Below, piece by piece: positions 17,084 through 26,258 of a stretch of 64,000 nucleotides of DNA. Position 1 is the first letter of the stretch, and each line of letters starts with the position of its first letter. Origin of the DNA: Ruminococcus sp. Its GTDB lineage: Bacteria > Bacillota > Clostridia > Oscillospirales > Ruminococcaceae. The DNA lies in contig JAHABC010000009.1 in the NCBI GenBank assembly GCA_018376535.1, positions 17,353 through 81,352 on the forward strand, written 5' to 3'. Position numbers and translations under genes: made by a program. The notes under the pieces are model-generated. The model was not told the DNA's origin. It did no database searches and saw only the letters and a list, made by a program, of their open reading frames with translations.

Positions 17084-17118
17084 AACACTCTTATGTTTTG
17101 TAAGAGTGTTATTATTTT
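17084..17118 (+). terminator. Terminator directly after the element
   Basis: AACACTCTTA (17084-17093) pairs with TAAGAGTGTT (17101-17110), followed by ATTATTTT. It starts within a few bases of the element end, so it would terminate the element RNA. Confidence 0.8.
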
Positions 17119-17161
17119 GGGTTTAAATCCTATTATTCCTATTGATTAGTATGATTATGCC

Positions 17162-17190
17162 TTGACTTTGATTTTTTTTTGCTATATAAT
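17162..17190 (+). promoter_or_regulatory. Promoter of the Rrf2 gene
   Basis: TTGACT (17162-17167), 17 bases, TATAAT (17185-17190). Confidence 0.75.
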
Positions 17191-17223
17191 TATAATATAT
17201 TGTTTTTTAAGAAGGTGCTATTT

Positions 17224-17661
17224 ATGAAAATTTCTACTAAAGGTCGATACGCTCTAAGAATTATGTTGGATTTGTCTTTACATAATAACGGCGAACATAT
17301 ACCCATTAAAGATATATCTCAAAGGCAAGGAGTATCAGTTAAATATATTGAACAGATTATAACTTTACTTAGTCGTTCGGGATATGTTAAAAGTATCCGA
17401 GGTAATAAGGGCGGTTATAAGTTAAGTTATCTTCCTAAAGATTACACTGTTGGCATGATTTTGCGTTGTACGGAAGGTTCTTTAACCCCCGTGGCTTGTT
17501 TAGATGATGAAGTTAATCAATGCCCTAGAGCTGAAATATGTCCTACTTTACCACTTTGGATTAAGTTAAATGATGCTATTAATCAAGTAGTAGATAATAC
17601 TACCTTACAAGATTTGTTAGATAATACGCCTCATGTTAATGGTGAAAATTATATGATATAA
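17224..17661 (+). CDS. Rrf2-family transcriptional regulator
   Basis: A 145-residue Rrf2 protein: MKISTKGRYALRIMLDL opens the winged helix, KDISQRQGVSVKYIEQIITLL is the recognition part, and SIRGNKGGYKLSY the wing. Three Cys (CLDDEVNQCPRAEICPT) occupy the positions that bind an Fe-S cluster in IscR/CymR-group relatives. It may regulate Fe-S assembly or sulfur metabolism; no isc/suf gene lies beside it. Start ATG 17224 follows AAGAAGGTG; a 15-codon upstream extension is in frame but crosses the promoter. Confidence 0.9.
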   Translation: MKISTKGRYALRIMLDLSLHNNGEHIPIKDISQRQGVSVKYIEQIITLLSRSGYVKSIRGNKGGYKLSYLPKDYTVGMILRCTEGSLTPVACLDDEVNQCPRAEICPTLPLWIKLNDAINQVVDNTTLQDLLDNTPHVNGENYMI

Positions 17662-17683
17662 TACTATCATGAATATTCTATTT

Positions 17684-17710
17684 AGGACATTTTTTGGAAT
17701 GTCCTTTTTA
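17684..17710 (+). terminator. Terminator of the Rrf2 gene
   Basis: AGGACATT (17684-17691) pairs with AATGTCCT (17698-17705), then TTTTT. Confidence 0.8.
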
Positions 17711-17740
17711 ATATTTTCAAGAAGTTATCACAAAAAAAAG

Positions 17741-17769
17741 TTGTAAAAAGTATTGATATGTGTTATAAT
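17741..17769 (+). promoter_or_regulatory. Promoter of the miaB-mutSL operon
   Basis: TTGTAA (17741-17746), 17 bases, TATAAT (17764-17769), about 35 bases before the miaB start. Confidence 0.65.
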
Positions 17770-17806
17770 TAAAAAGTATCATAGTTTAGAAAGGATTTTA
17801 TTTTAA

Positions 17807-19171
17807 ATGCAAGAGTATATTCAAAAAGTTAAGGATATTATATCCAATAGTAGTAATCAATATATGGCATATGTGCATACTTTTGGTTGTCAATTGAACT
17901 TTTCGGAGGGCGAAAAGATTAAAGGTCTACTTGCTCAAATGGGATACGGCTTGACTAACGCTCCAGATAATGCCGATATTATTATATTTAATACTTGTGC
18001 AGTCCGTGAAAATGCTGAAGATAGAGTTTTCGGTCAAATTGGTGCTATTAAAAGGTTTAAGCGTAGCAATCCTAATTTGATAATAGGTCTTAGTGGTTGT
18101 ATGGCTCAAGAAAAGCATATCTGCGACAAGATTAAAAAGTCTTATCCATATGTTGACATAGTTTTTGGTACTTCTGCTATGGATAAGTTTCCTAAACTAT
18201 TATTAGATGTATTAAATGGTAAAAAACACGCTTTCGATACTACCGAATATGGCGATATTATCGATGAAAGTTTTAATCAAGTTAGAGATAGTAACATATT
18301 TGCATCTGTACCTATAATGTATGGTTGTAATAACTTTTGTACTTATTGTATAGTTCCTTACGTTAGAGGTAGAGAACGTTCAAGAAGGTCGGATACTATC
18401 GTTAATGAAGTTACTCAGTTGGTACGTCAAGGATATAAAGAAATTATGCTACTTGGTCAGAATGTAAACTCCTACGGTAACGACTTGAAAGATGAAATAT
18501 CTTTTCCACAACTACTTAGAAAGATTAATGCCATAGATGGCGATTTTATTATTAGATTTATGTCATCTCACCCTAAAGACGCTACTAAAGAGTTAATAGA
18601 TACCATCTTTGAATGTGATAAGGTTGGCAAACATCTACACTTACCAGTACAATGCGGAAGTAATTCTATTTTAAAGGCTATGAACAGACGCTATACTGTC
18701 GAAAAGTATCTTGAAACAGTTGACTACGCTCGTTCTAAATGTCCAGACTTCTCTCTTACTACGGATATCATTATAGGCTTCCCAAACGAAACCGATGAGG
18801 ATTTTCAAGCTACTGTAGATTTAATCAAACGTGTTAAGTATGATAATATCTATTCGTTTATATATTCAAAGCGTACTGGCACTAAAGCAAGTCTAATAGA
18901 TGATAAAATATCCGATGAGGAAAAAGGCAAACGTATGAGAGACTTTCTTGCCGTTCAACGTGATATAACAGATAAATCTTATAAGCGTTTTATTGGACGT
19001 ACTTTAAGAGTTCTAGTAAGTGGCGAGGGCAAGGCAGAAGGTACTCTAACTGGTAAAAGTAGCGAATATATTATTGTTGAGTTCGTTGGAGATAAATCTT
19101 TAATTGGACAGTTTGTCAATGTTAAAGTTACTCAATCAAGAAACTGGTCTGTTTTTGGTGAGTTGGTATGA
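17807..19171 (+). CDS. miaB: tRNA-2-methylthio-N6-dimethylallyladenosine synthase
   Basis: Radical-SAM methylthiotransferase acting on i6A37 of tRNAs. The 454-residue protein has the N-terminal UPF0004 cluster Cys residues (HTFGCQLNFSEGE, FNTCAVRENAEDR, GLSGCMAQEK), the radical SAM motif MYGCNNFCTYCIVPYVRGRE near 170-185, and a C-terminal TRAM domain (about 385-450). MiaA, which makes its substrate, is encoded in the same gene run downstream. AGAAAGGA precedes the ATG. Confidence 0.96.
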   Translation: MQEYIQKVKDIISNSSNQYMAYVHTFGCQLNFSEGEKIKGLLAQMGYGLTNAPDNADIIIFNTCAVRENAEDRVFGQIGAIKRFKRSNPNLIIGLSGCMAQEKHICDKIKKSYPYVDIVFGTSAMDKFPKLLLDVLNGKKHAFDTTEYGDIIDESFNQVRDSNIFASVPIMYGCNNFCTYCIVPYVRGRERSRRSDTIVNEVTQLVRQGYKEIMLLGQNVNSYGNDLKDEISFPQLLRKINAIDGDFIIRFMSSHPKDATKELIDTIFECDKVGKHLHLPVQCGSNSILKAMNRRYTVEKYLETVDYARSKCPDFSLTTDIIIGFPNETDEDFQATVDLIKRVKYDNIYSFIYSKRTGTKASLIDDKISDEEKGKRMRDFLAVQRDITDKSYKRFIGRTLRVLVSGEGKAEGTLTGKSSEYIIVEFVGDKSLIGQFVNVKVTQSRNWSVFGELV

Positions 19172-19572
19172 ATGAAAATTGGTTTTTAAAATATGAGTAT
19201 GTTTCTCAAAGTATGTTTGATATTGTATTGGGTTTGAATTTTAAGATATATTTTTTTGAAGATAAAAGTTATATCTTCAAAAAGAATGGTTTTATAAATG
19301 AAGAAACTTACTTTAATTCATCGAAAATATCAAATAGTAACTTTGACATTTTAAAGTCTAAAATTGAAAATATTGTTTTCCCTCAAAATTTAACAGAGAT
19401 AGGTTTTCTAGATGGTTATGAAAGTTATATAACTATAAAATCAAATGGGAATGTTAAAAGATATGGTGGGTGTAATCCACAAAATAAAGAATATTTAAAA
19501 TTAGAAAATCTAATCCAAGATATTATTGGATTTAATAATTATAAAAATATTTACTATAAAGGAGATTTTTAA
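19168..19572 (+). CDS. Unknown 134-residue protein
   Basis: Not recognised. No signal peptide or membrane segment; a mixed soluble protein rich in Asn, Lys, Phe and Tyr, with motifs such as FLDGYESYITIKSNGNVKRYGG that suggest a beta-rich fold. Its ATG overlaps the miaB stop (ATGA), so it is translationally coupled, and it is followed by a good AAGGAG site for the next gene. Codon use is more AT-rich than the miaB and mutS neighbours, suggesting late acquisition. In related genomes miaB is usually followed directly by ylbF/mutS, so this is probably an insert. An immunity-protein-like role is only a guess. Confidence 0.6.
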   Translation: MNENWFLKYEYVSQSMFDIVLGLNFKIYFFEDKSYIFKKNGFINEETYFNSSKISNSNFDILKSKIENIVFPQNLTEIGFLDGYESYITIKSNGNVKRYGGCNPQNKEYLKLENLIQDIIGFNNYKNIYYKGDF

Positions 19573-19574
19573 TT

Positions 19575-19982
19575 ATGGATAAGTTAGAAAGATTGGCTAG
19601 AGATTTAGGTAAAGCTATTCAAGAAGATGAAAGATATATTAAATATAACATCGCTAAGGAAAATGCTGATAATGATGAAACTCTACAACAGTTAATTCAA
19701 GAGTTCAATATGAGCAGAGTTCAATTGAATACCGAAATGTCTAAAGATGACAAGGACGGCGATAAACTTCAAGAACTAGATAAAAAGATAAAAGATGTTT
19801 ATTCACAAATAATATCTAATGAGAATATGGCTACCTTTAATGAGGCTCAAGACGTTATGAACGCCGTTATGAGTGCTATAAATATGATTATCACTGCTAG
19901 TGCTAATGGTGAAAACCCAGAAACTTGTTCAACTACACAATCATGTAGTGGAAGTTGTTCTACTTGTGGTGGCTGTCATTAA
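19575..19982 (+). CDS. YlbF/YmcA-family protein with Cys-rich tail
   Basis: A 135-residue alpha-helical YlbF/YmcA-family protein (MDKLERLARDLGKAIQEDER, LQQLIQEFNMSR, MATFNEAQDVMNAVMSAINMII). In Bacillus, YlbF, YmcA and YaaT form the Y-complex that binds [4Fe-4S] clusters and directs RNase Y. The C-terminal 20 residues hold six Cys (CSTTQSCSGSCSTCGGC), followed by His, a plausible metal/cluster-binding tail fused to this subunit. Located between miaB and mutS, where Clostridia often have it. Ribosome binding site AAAGGAG. Confidence 0.85.
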   Translation: MDKLERLARDLGKAIQEDERYIKYNIAKENADNDETLQQLIQEFNMSRVQLNTEMSKDDKDGDKLQELDKKIKDVYSQIISNENMATFNEAQDVMNAVMSAINMIITASANGENPETCSTTQSCSGSCSTCGGCH

Positions 19983-19996
19983 TAGGTGGCTGAAGT

Positions 19997-22450
19997 ATGG
20001 ATTTTTCTCTAAAAAATAATAAAAAATTATCGCCTATGATGAGGCAATATCTAACTATAAAAGAACAGTATACTGATTATATACTGTTCTTTAGGTTAGG
20101 CGATTTTTATGAAATGTTCTTCGATGACGCTTTAGAAATTTCTAAAGCGTTAGAATTAACTCTAACTGGTAAAGATTGCGGTCTTGATAAACGTGCCGAA
20201 ATGTGTGGTATACCTTATCATAGTAGTGATGTTTATATAAAAAGATTAATCGACTTAGGTTATAGGGTTGCTATCTGCGAACAGTTGACAGACCCAGCAC
20301 TATCTAAGGGGTTGGTTCAACGTGATGTTATTAAGATTATCACTCCTGGAACTTTAACCGAAACTACTATGCTAGATGAGGATTGTAATAACTATATATG
20401 TTCTACATATGTGGACGCAACTTCTCAAAGATGTGGTTTGTGTTTCGCTGATATATCTACTGGTAGAGTTTTAATTACAGAAGTTTTTGGTAAAAACTAT
20501 CAAGATAGCATTATAAACTTGATATCACAATATAATCCAGCTGAGATTGTCTGCCCTAATGAATTTTTAAAGTTAAAATCTGTAATAGATTTCATTAAAC
20601 TAAGAACTAAAGCTATTCTAACTTTTAGAGTTGAAAGGTGTTTCAATCCAAGTATAAAGAGTAGTGAAGTAATATCGCAATTTAATGGTAATATTGACAA
20701 CGTTAATTTTGGAAATCCTACGCTTAAAGAGTACGCTCTTTGCGGTATGTTCGATTATATTGCAGAAACTCAAAAGTCTTTAACTAATAGGTTTACTACT
20801 ATAGAAGTTTTAATAAACTCCGATTTTATGGAACTAGATTACAACGCTAGACGTAATTTGGAATTAACTGAAACTATCCGAAATAAAGAACGAAAAGGTT
20901 CATTGGTATGGGTTCTTGATAAGACTAAGACATCTATGGGTAGAAGATTGTTGAAATCCACTATTGAAAGACCTCTAATAAAGGCAATAGATATTAACAA
21001 TCGTTTAGATGCCGTTGAAATTTTAACTAAAAAATCTTTGGTGTTAATGGAAGTTAGAGAGTTACTATCTAATATCTGCGATATAGAAAGATTGATGGGT
21101 AAAGTTGCTTATAAGACTGCTACTCCTAGAGATTTAAAAGCACTATCTTTAACAGCTTTAAAGATGCCATCTATTAAAGAACAGTTATCTAAAATAGTAG
21201 ATAGTTCAACCTTGCTAACTAACATATATACAGATATCTCCTCCTTAGAAGAAATATCTAACCTTATTGAAAGTGCTATTAGTGATGAACCACCTGTATC
21301 GGTTAAAGATGGAAACACTATCAAAGATGGTTTTAACTCTCAACTTGATGAACTTAGAAACATCATGAAAAATAGTGAAGATATCATTAGACAGACAGAG
21401 CAAAGAGAACGTGATAGAACAGGTATCAAAAATTTAAAGATAGGTTATAATAAAGTCTTTGGGTACTATATAGAAATAACAAAGTCTAATTACAATCTAG
21501 TTCCACCAGATTACGTTAGAAAACAAACTCTAACTAATGCCGAAAGGTTTATAACTGATGAGTTAAAAACTCTTGAAAATACTATACTATCTGCTAAGGA
21601 TAGAACTCTTGCACTGGAAAGTGAAATATTTATAAGTATTAGAAATGAAATTGGAAAGCATCTAGTTGAATGTCAAAAGACATCTTTGGCTATAGCTTTA
21701 CTAGATATGTTATGTTCCTTTGCAGAAGTTTCATTACGCAATAACTATCATAGACCTAACATAACTACCGACGGAACTATAAACATTAAAGATGGTCGTC
21801 ACCCAGTTGTAGAGTTGATGTCTAATGAAAACATATTCGTACCTAATGATACTTCCATAAATACATCGGATTGCAGAATGGCTATAGTTACTGGTCCTAA
21901 TATGGCTGGAAAGTCAACATTTATGCGTCAAACTGCATTGATAACTTTAATGGCTCAAATAGGTAGCTTTGTACCATGTACTTCAGCAGATATATCTATT
22001 GTGGATAGAATATTTACTCGTGTAGGTGCGTCCGATGATTTATCTGCAGGGCAATCCACATTTATGGTGGAAATGAGCGAAGTAGCCGACATATTAAAGT
22101 ATGCTACTAAAGATAGTCTAGTAATCTTGGACGAAGTTGGCAGAGGTACGTCCACTTTTGATGGAATATCCATAGCACAATCGGTGCTAGAGTATATTAC
22201 CACTCAAATAGGTTGTAAGACTTTATTTGCTACACACTATCATGAGTTAATCGCTCTTGAAGATACTCTTGAGGGCGTTAAGAACTTCAGTATTGCAGTG
22301 GAAAAACAAGGCGATACCATAAAGTTTTTAAGAAAGATTATCCGTGGTGGTGCTGATGATAGTTACGGTATTGAGGTTGGCAAACTTGCTGGATTGCCTC
22401 AAAGTGTAATCGATAGGGCTAAAGTTATCTTAAAAGAGATGGAAAGTTAG
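19997..22450 (+). CDS. mutS: DNA mismatch repair protein MutS
   Basis: Mismatch-recognition ATPase, 817 residues. The N-terminal mismatch-binding motif FFRLGDFYEMFFDDA (about 31-45, with the Phe-x-Glu wedge) is intact, as are the Walker A TGPNMAGKSTFMRQ (near 632), DDLSAGQSTFMVEM and Walker B LVILDEVGRGTSTFDG. It ends at the LAGLPQSVIDRAKVIL helix-turn-helix, so the C-terminal tetramerisation/beta-clamp tail of roughly 40 residues or more found in E. coli and B. subtilis MutS is missing. Followed by mutL after one small unknown gene. Confidence 0.96.
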   Translation: MDFSLKNNKKLSPMMRQYLTIKEQYTDYILFFRLGDFYEMFFDDALEISKALELTLTGKDCGLDKRAEMCGIPYHSSDVYIKRLIDLGYRVAICEQLTDPALSKGLVQRDVIKIITPGTLTETTMLDEDCNNYICSTYVDATSQRCGLCFADISTGRVLITEVFGKNYQDSIINLISQYNPAEIVCPNEFLKLKSVIDFIKLRTKAILTFRVERCFNPSIKSSEVISQFNGNIDNVNFGNPTLKEYALCGMFDYIAETQKSLTNRFTTIEVLINSDFMELDYNARRNLELTETIRNKERKGSLVWVLDKTKTSMGRRLLKSTIERPLIKAIDINNRLDAVEILTKKSLVLMEVRELLSNICDIERLMGKVAYKTATPRDLKALSLTALKMPSIKEQLSKIVDSSTLLTNIYTDISSLEEISNLIESAISDEPPVSVKDGNTIKDGFNSQLDELRNIMKNSEDIIRQTEQRERDRTGIKNLKIGYNKVFGYYIEITKSNYNLVPPDYVRKQTLTNAERFITDELKTLENTILSAKDRTLALESEIFISIRNEIGKHLVECQKTSLAIALLDMLCSFAEVSLRNNYHRPNITTDGTINIKDGRHPVVELMSNENIFVPNDTSINTSDCRMAIVTGPNMAGKSTFMRQTALITLMAQIGSFVPCTSADISIVDRIFTRVGASDDLSAGQSTFMVEMSEVADILKYATKDSLVILDEVGRGTSTFDGISIAQSVLEYITTQIGCKTLFATHYHELIALEDTLEGVKNFSIAVEKQGDTIKFLRKIIRGGADDSYGIEVGKLAGLPQSVIDRAKVILKEMES

Positions 22451-22465
22451 CATATATGTAATATT

Positions 22466-22840
22466 ATGGAAAATTTATATAATAATTTAGAAAATTCTAA
22501 AATGATTTTGGATTTACATTTAGAAAAACCTCACCCACACTGTCAAGATTGGGAAATTGAAGTCGCTAACAGTAACAGGATTTTTGAATTTATCAACTAC
22601 TTTGATACTCAACCATTAAATCAATATGAGGTGTACTTTTTAATTGGAGTTATCGTTGAAAGTTATGAGGATTATCTAAAGACGGGTAAAAATCAAGAAG
22701 TTGAATTTAAAATTAAGAAATATCTACAAGAAAATTTTAAACTCTGTAAAGATATCGTAGAGGAATACTCTTGTGAGGGGCAACCTCTTGAAGATTGTTT
22801 CTTTATTACTCCACTAATTAGAAGTATCAATGTAGATTGA
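22466..22840 (+). CDS. Unknown 124-residue protein between mutS and mutL
   Basis: Not recognised. Soluble, acidic, helix-rich, with DLHLEKPHPHCQDWEIEVANS near the start and YFLIGVIVESYEDYL in the middle; the overall look is that of small immunity-type proteins, but this is only an impression. The ribosome binding site is weak (GAAAGTT well upstream). It splits the usual mutS-mutL pair, and a copy of the AT-rich TTAACTATTAATT repeat lies 28 bases after its stop, which suggests an inserted gene. Confidence 0.55.
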   Translation: MENLYNNLENSKMILDLHLEKPHPHCQDWEIEVANSNRIFEFINYFDTQPLNQYEVYFLIGVIVESYEDYLKTGKNQEVEFKIKKYLQENFKLCKDIVEEYSCEGQPLEDCFFITPLIRSINVD

Positions 22841-22867
22841 TTTTAAAAAATTATTCATTATTAATTC

Positions 22868-22880
22868 TTAACTATTAATT
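22868..22880 (+). repeat. AT-rich 13-mer repeat upstream of mutL
   Basis: Exact copy of TTAACTATTAATT between the unknown 124-residue gene and mutL. Confidence 0.65.
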
Positions 22881-22906
22881 AAAAAGAAAGGGGTTGCAAA
22901 TCTAAA

Positions 22907-24925
22907 ATGATTAATATTTTACCTAAACAGATATCGGAATTAATTTCTGCGGGAGAAGTCATTGAAAGACCAATATCGGTAATTAAAGAAGTGGTTGAAA
23001 ACTCTATAGATGCTCATTCTACACGAATTACCGTTGAAATTAAAGAAGGCGGAAAATCTTATATGCGAATTACTGATGATGGTGTTGGAATATCTAAAGA
23101 GGACGTTCCAAAGGCTTTTATTAGATTTGCAACTAGTAAGATATCTACTAAAGAAGATTTGGACAAAATTATAACTTTGGGCTTTCGTGGGGAGGCTTTA
23201 GCATCAGTATCGGCAGTATCTAAGGTGGAAGTTTTTACTAAGTTAAAAAACGAACCTCTTGGAACGCATTACAAAATAGAAGGAAGTGTTGAAACTCTAA
23301 ACGAAAGTACAGGTTGTCCAGATGGCACTACTATTACTATTAGAAATCTTTTTTATAACGTTCCAGTAAGAGCGAAGTTCTTAAAACGTGACGTTGTGGA
23401 AAGTAATGCTATATCTAATATTATGAAAAAGTTAGCAGTATCGCACCCAGATATAGCTTTTACATTTATCCGTGATGGCAGAACTGAATTTTCTACATAT
23501 GGCGATAATGACCAGTTTTCTACTGTATATTCAATATATGGTAAAACTTTCGCTAAAGATTTAACTCCAGTAGAATATGTAGAGGGTAAAGTATCGGTTA
23601 GTGGATATACTGTAAAACCTTTATATGCTAAATCCAATAGGCAATATCAGATATTTTTCGTCAATGGCAGAGCAGTTAAATCGGATATACTATCCACGGC
23701 ACTAGAGGAGGCTTATAGTTCTTTGGTGATGAATGGAAAGTTTCCAGTGTGCATACTAAAGTTGACTATTCCACCTGAAAATGTAGATGTAAATATTCAC
23801 CCAACCAAAGCAGAAGTTAGATTTTCTAATGAAAATGAAGTCTTTAATGCAGTATTTTTTTCCGTTAAAAATGCCTTAATGCAATCGGGATTGATGTATG
23901 ACTTCGACTTTGAAAAGACTAAAAATTCTAAGATAAATCCTAGTGAAAAGACTATTAAACAAGAAATGTATGTTCAACCAAACTTACCAAATATGGATTT
24001 GCCTACTAATCAAGAAGTTATAAACGATAATGAAGAAAAAAATCCATTTATTTTTAACGCCGATGATGAGGATAATGATTTCAAATTTATTGACGATATA
24101 GAAGATACTCCAAATGATTTTATATTCAATCAAGATGTTACAACTCAAACGGTTCAACTTAATGATGAGAATAAAAATCTTGATAAGTATGTTTCCTCTA
24201 TTAAGCAAGATACATCTAAAAAGATACAAAATCTTAATGATGTCACAAAGGTTGAAACTCCTAAAGTGGATTTGCCTAAAAAAGTAGAAGATAAAACCTC
24301 ACTTAAAAACGTTGGAGTAGTAACTAAACCTAGTTTTTATAAAAAATCTAAAGATATTCAAGTTAAGTTAATCGGAGAGGCTTTTAAAAATTATATAATG
24401 GTGGAGTATAATGGAGATATCATTATTATAGATAAACACGCAGGACATGAAAGAATTATCTATGAAAAGTTGAAATCTCAAAGTGCGTACACCGACCGTC
24501 AAATGTTGCTAGAACCTATTATAGTATTGTTATCCGATGAACAGATGGTTGCTCTTGAGGATAATACTCTATTAATGTTATCTTTAGGATTTCAATTTGA
24601 ATTTTCTAAAAAACCATATGTATCGGTATTATCCATTCCAGAGATTTTAAAAATGGAAGATGTAGAAAGTTCGGTAGTGGAGATTGCTGATAACATACTA
24701 CATCATAAAAAAGAACCTCAAACTTATATAATAGATGAGATTATTCATTCTTTAGCGTGTAAATCTGCGATACGTTCTAACGATAAGACTTCAGATGAAG
24801 AAATGATATCTTTAGCTAAACAGATTATATCTAATGATAAGATTAGGCATTGTCCTCATGGACGTCCAGTAATGTTCATTATGAGTAAAAATGATTTGGA
24901 AAAACAGTTCAAAAGAACTTTATAG
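22907..24925 (+). CDS. mutL: DNA mismatch repair protein MutL
   Basis: A 672-residue MutL linking MutS to strand incision. N-terminal GHKL ATPase (about 1-330) with ELISAGEVIERPISVIKEVVENSIDA, DDGVGI and TLGFRGEALASVSAV, and FVNGRAVKSD. A long acidic/Asn-rich linker (about 345-480). The C-terminal dimerisation domain carries the endonuclease motif in the form IDKHAGHERIIYEKL (usual DQHAxHERxxYE) and CPHGRPVM, so this is an endonuclease-type MutL, consistent with absence of MutH in Firmicutes. Confidence 0.96.
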   Translation: MINILPKQISELISAGEVIERPISVIKEVVENSIDAHSTRITVEIKEGGKSYMRITDDGVGISKEDVPKAFIRFATSKISTKEDLDKIITLGFRGEALASVSAVSKVEVFTKLKNEPLGTHYKIEGSVETLNESTGCPDGTTITIRNLFYNVPVRAKFLKRDVVESNAISNIMKKLAVSHPDIAFTFIRDGRTEFSTYGDNDQFSTVYSIYGKTFAKDLTPVEYVEGKVSVSGYTVKPLYAKSNRQYQIFFVNGRAVKSDILSTALEEAYSSLVMNGKFPVCILKLTIPPENVDVNIHPTKAEVRFSNENEVFNAVFFSVKNALMQSGLMYDFDFEKTKNSKINPSEKTIKQEMYVQPNLPNMDLPTNQEVINDNEEKNPFIFNADDEDNDFKFIDDIEDTPNDFIFNQDVTTQTVQLNDENKNLDKYVSSIKQDTSKKIQNLNDVTKVETPKVDLPKKVEDKTSLKNVGVVTKPSFYKKSKDIQVKLIGEAFKNYIMVEYNGDIIIIDKHAGHERIIYEKLKSQSAYTDRQMLLEPIIVLLSDEQMVALEDNTLLMLSLGFQFEFSKKPYVSVLSIPEILKMEDVESSVVEIADNILHHKKEPQTYIIDEIIHSLACKSAIRSNDKTSDEEMISLAKQIISNDKIRHCPHGRPVMFIMSKNDLEKQFKRTL

Positions 24926-24952
24926 AACATATAAAGGAAGTGATTTTTTATT

Positions 24953-25897
24953 ATGATTAATAAACCTCCTATACTTGTAGTTGCAGGACCAACGGCATCT
25001 GGAAAGACTGCTCTAGGGATTGCTTTGGCTAAGCTATACAATGGTGAAGTAATATCTGCTGACTCCATGCAGATATATAAAGGTATGGATATCGCTACGG
25101 CTAAGCCTACCCTTGAGGAAATGGAAAACATTCCACATCACTTGATTAGCTTTGTGGACAGAAATACTAGTTTTTCGGTTGCCGATTATGTTAAGGTAGC
25201 GTATCAAACTATTGATGATATTCATAGCAGAGGAAAGTTACCTATAGTAGTTGGAGGTACAGGACTATATATTACATCTATGATGGATAACATTCAGTTT
25301 AAAGATATAGAAACTAATCAAGAAGTTAGAAATAGATTACTCCTAGAGGCTCAAACGAACGGTAAAAAGTATCTATTGGATAGGTTGTACTCCATAGATG
25401 TTGAAACTGCAAAGACTTTGCATGAAAATAATTTAGGTAGAATTATCCGAGCTTTAGAAGTCTATGAAGTTACTGGAAAGACTATGTCACAATTGAAACT
25501 GGAAAGTCGCTCTGTAGAAACTCCATATAGATGGCTTCCATTTGCTATAGGGTTCAATGATAGGTCTATACTTTACGATAGAATTAACAAACGTGTAGAT
25601 ATTATGGTTCAAAATGGCTTAATAGATGAGTGCTTAAAAGTATATAATCAAGGTGATATGAAAACGTCGAATCAAGCTATAGGCTATAAGGAATTGATTC
25701 CATACTTTGAAAATGTTGCCACTTTGGATTGCTGTTTGGATTGTATTAAACAAGAAACTCGCCACTATGCTAAGCGTCAGCTGACTTGGTTTAGAAAAGA
25801 TAACAGAATTAATTGGATTATAGCAGATAATTTTGATACCATTCATAAATTTACTGATTTTTGCGAAAAAGTTATAGCCAAATACAATTTTTTGTGA
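24953..25897 (+). CDS. miaA: tRNA dimethylallyltransferase
   Basis: Adds a dimethylallyl group to A37 of tRNAs reading UNN codons; product is the MiaB substrate. The 314-residue protein has the P-loop VAGPTASGKTALGIALAK at 8-25, ISADSMQIYKGMDIATAKPT, VGGTGLYI, and the C-terminal QAIGYKELIPY and ETRHYAKRQLTWFRKD. Strong AAAGGAAGTG site. Order mutL-miaA-hfq is common in Firmicutes. Confidence 0.96.
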   Translation: MINKPPILVVAGPTASGKTALGIALAKLYNGEVISADSMQIYKGMDIATAKPTLEEMENIPHHLISFVDRNTSFSVADYVKVAYQTIDDIHSRGKLPIVVGGTGLYITSMMDNIQFKDIETNQEVRNRLLLEAQTNGKKYLLDRLYSIDVETAKTLHENNLGRIIRALEVYEVTGKTMSQLKLESRSVETPYRWLPFAIGFNDRSILYDRINKRVDIMVQNGLIDECLKVYNQGDMKTSNQAIGYKELIPYFENVATLDCCLDCIKQETRHYAKRQLTWFRKDNRINWIIADNFDTIHKFTDFCEKVIAKYNFL

Positions 25898-26009
25898 TAT
25901 AATATGTATAAGTATATTTATCTTGTTGTAAATGGAATATATATCCATTGGATAGTGTGCTTTTTGTATTTTTTTATTTAATTTTAATTTAAAGGACGGA
26001 GTGTTTTTT

Positions 26010-26249
26010 ATGAATAAGTCTATGAATTTACAAGATATCTTCTTAAATCAAGCTAGAAAAGAAAAGATTCCTATAACTATATTCTTAGTTAGTGGATATC
26101 AATTTAAAGGTCTAGTTAAGGGTTTTGATAGCTATATAGTAATCCTTGATTGTGAGGGTAAACAGAATATGGTTTATAAACACGCTATATCTACAATAGT
26201 TCCAGCTAAGCCGATATCTGTTTTAGATGCTAATGAAAAGAATGTGTAA
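26010..26249 (+). CDS. hfq: RNA chaperone Hfq
   Basis: A 79-residue Sm-fold RNA chaperone. Sm1 motif LNQARKEKIPITIFLVSGYQFKGLV with the Q near position 9 and Sm2 as YKHAISTIVPAKP (usual YKHAISTV). The ATG at 26010 follows GGACGGAG; the in-frame GTG at 26001 overlaps that site. Typical position after miaA. Expected to act as a hexamer on sRNA and mRNA. Confidence 0.95.
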   Translation: MNKSMNLQDIFLNQARKEKIPITIFLVSGYQFKGLVKGFDSYIVILDCEGKQNMVYKHAISTIVPAKPISVLDANEKNV

Positions 26250-26258
26250 TGTATTATC

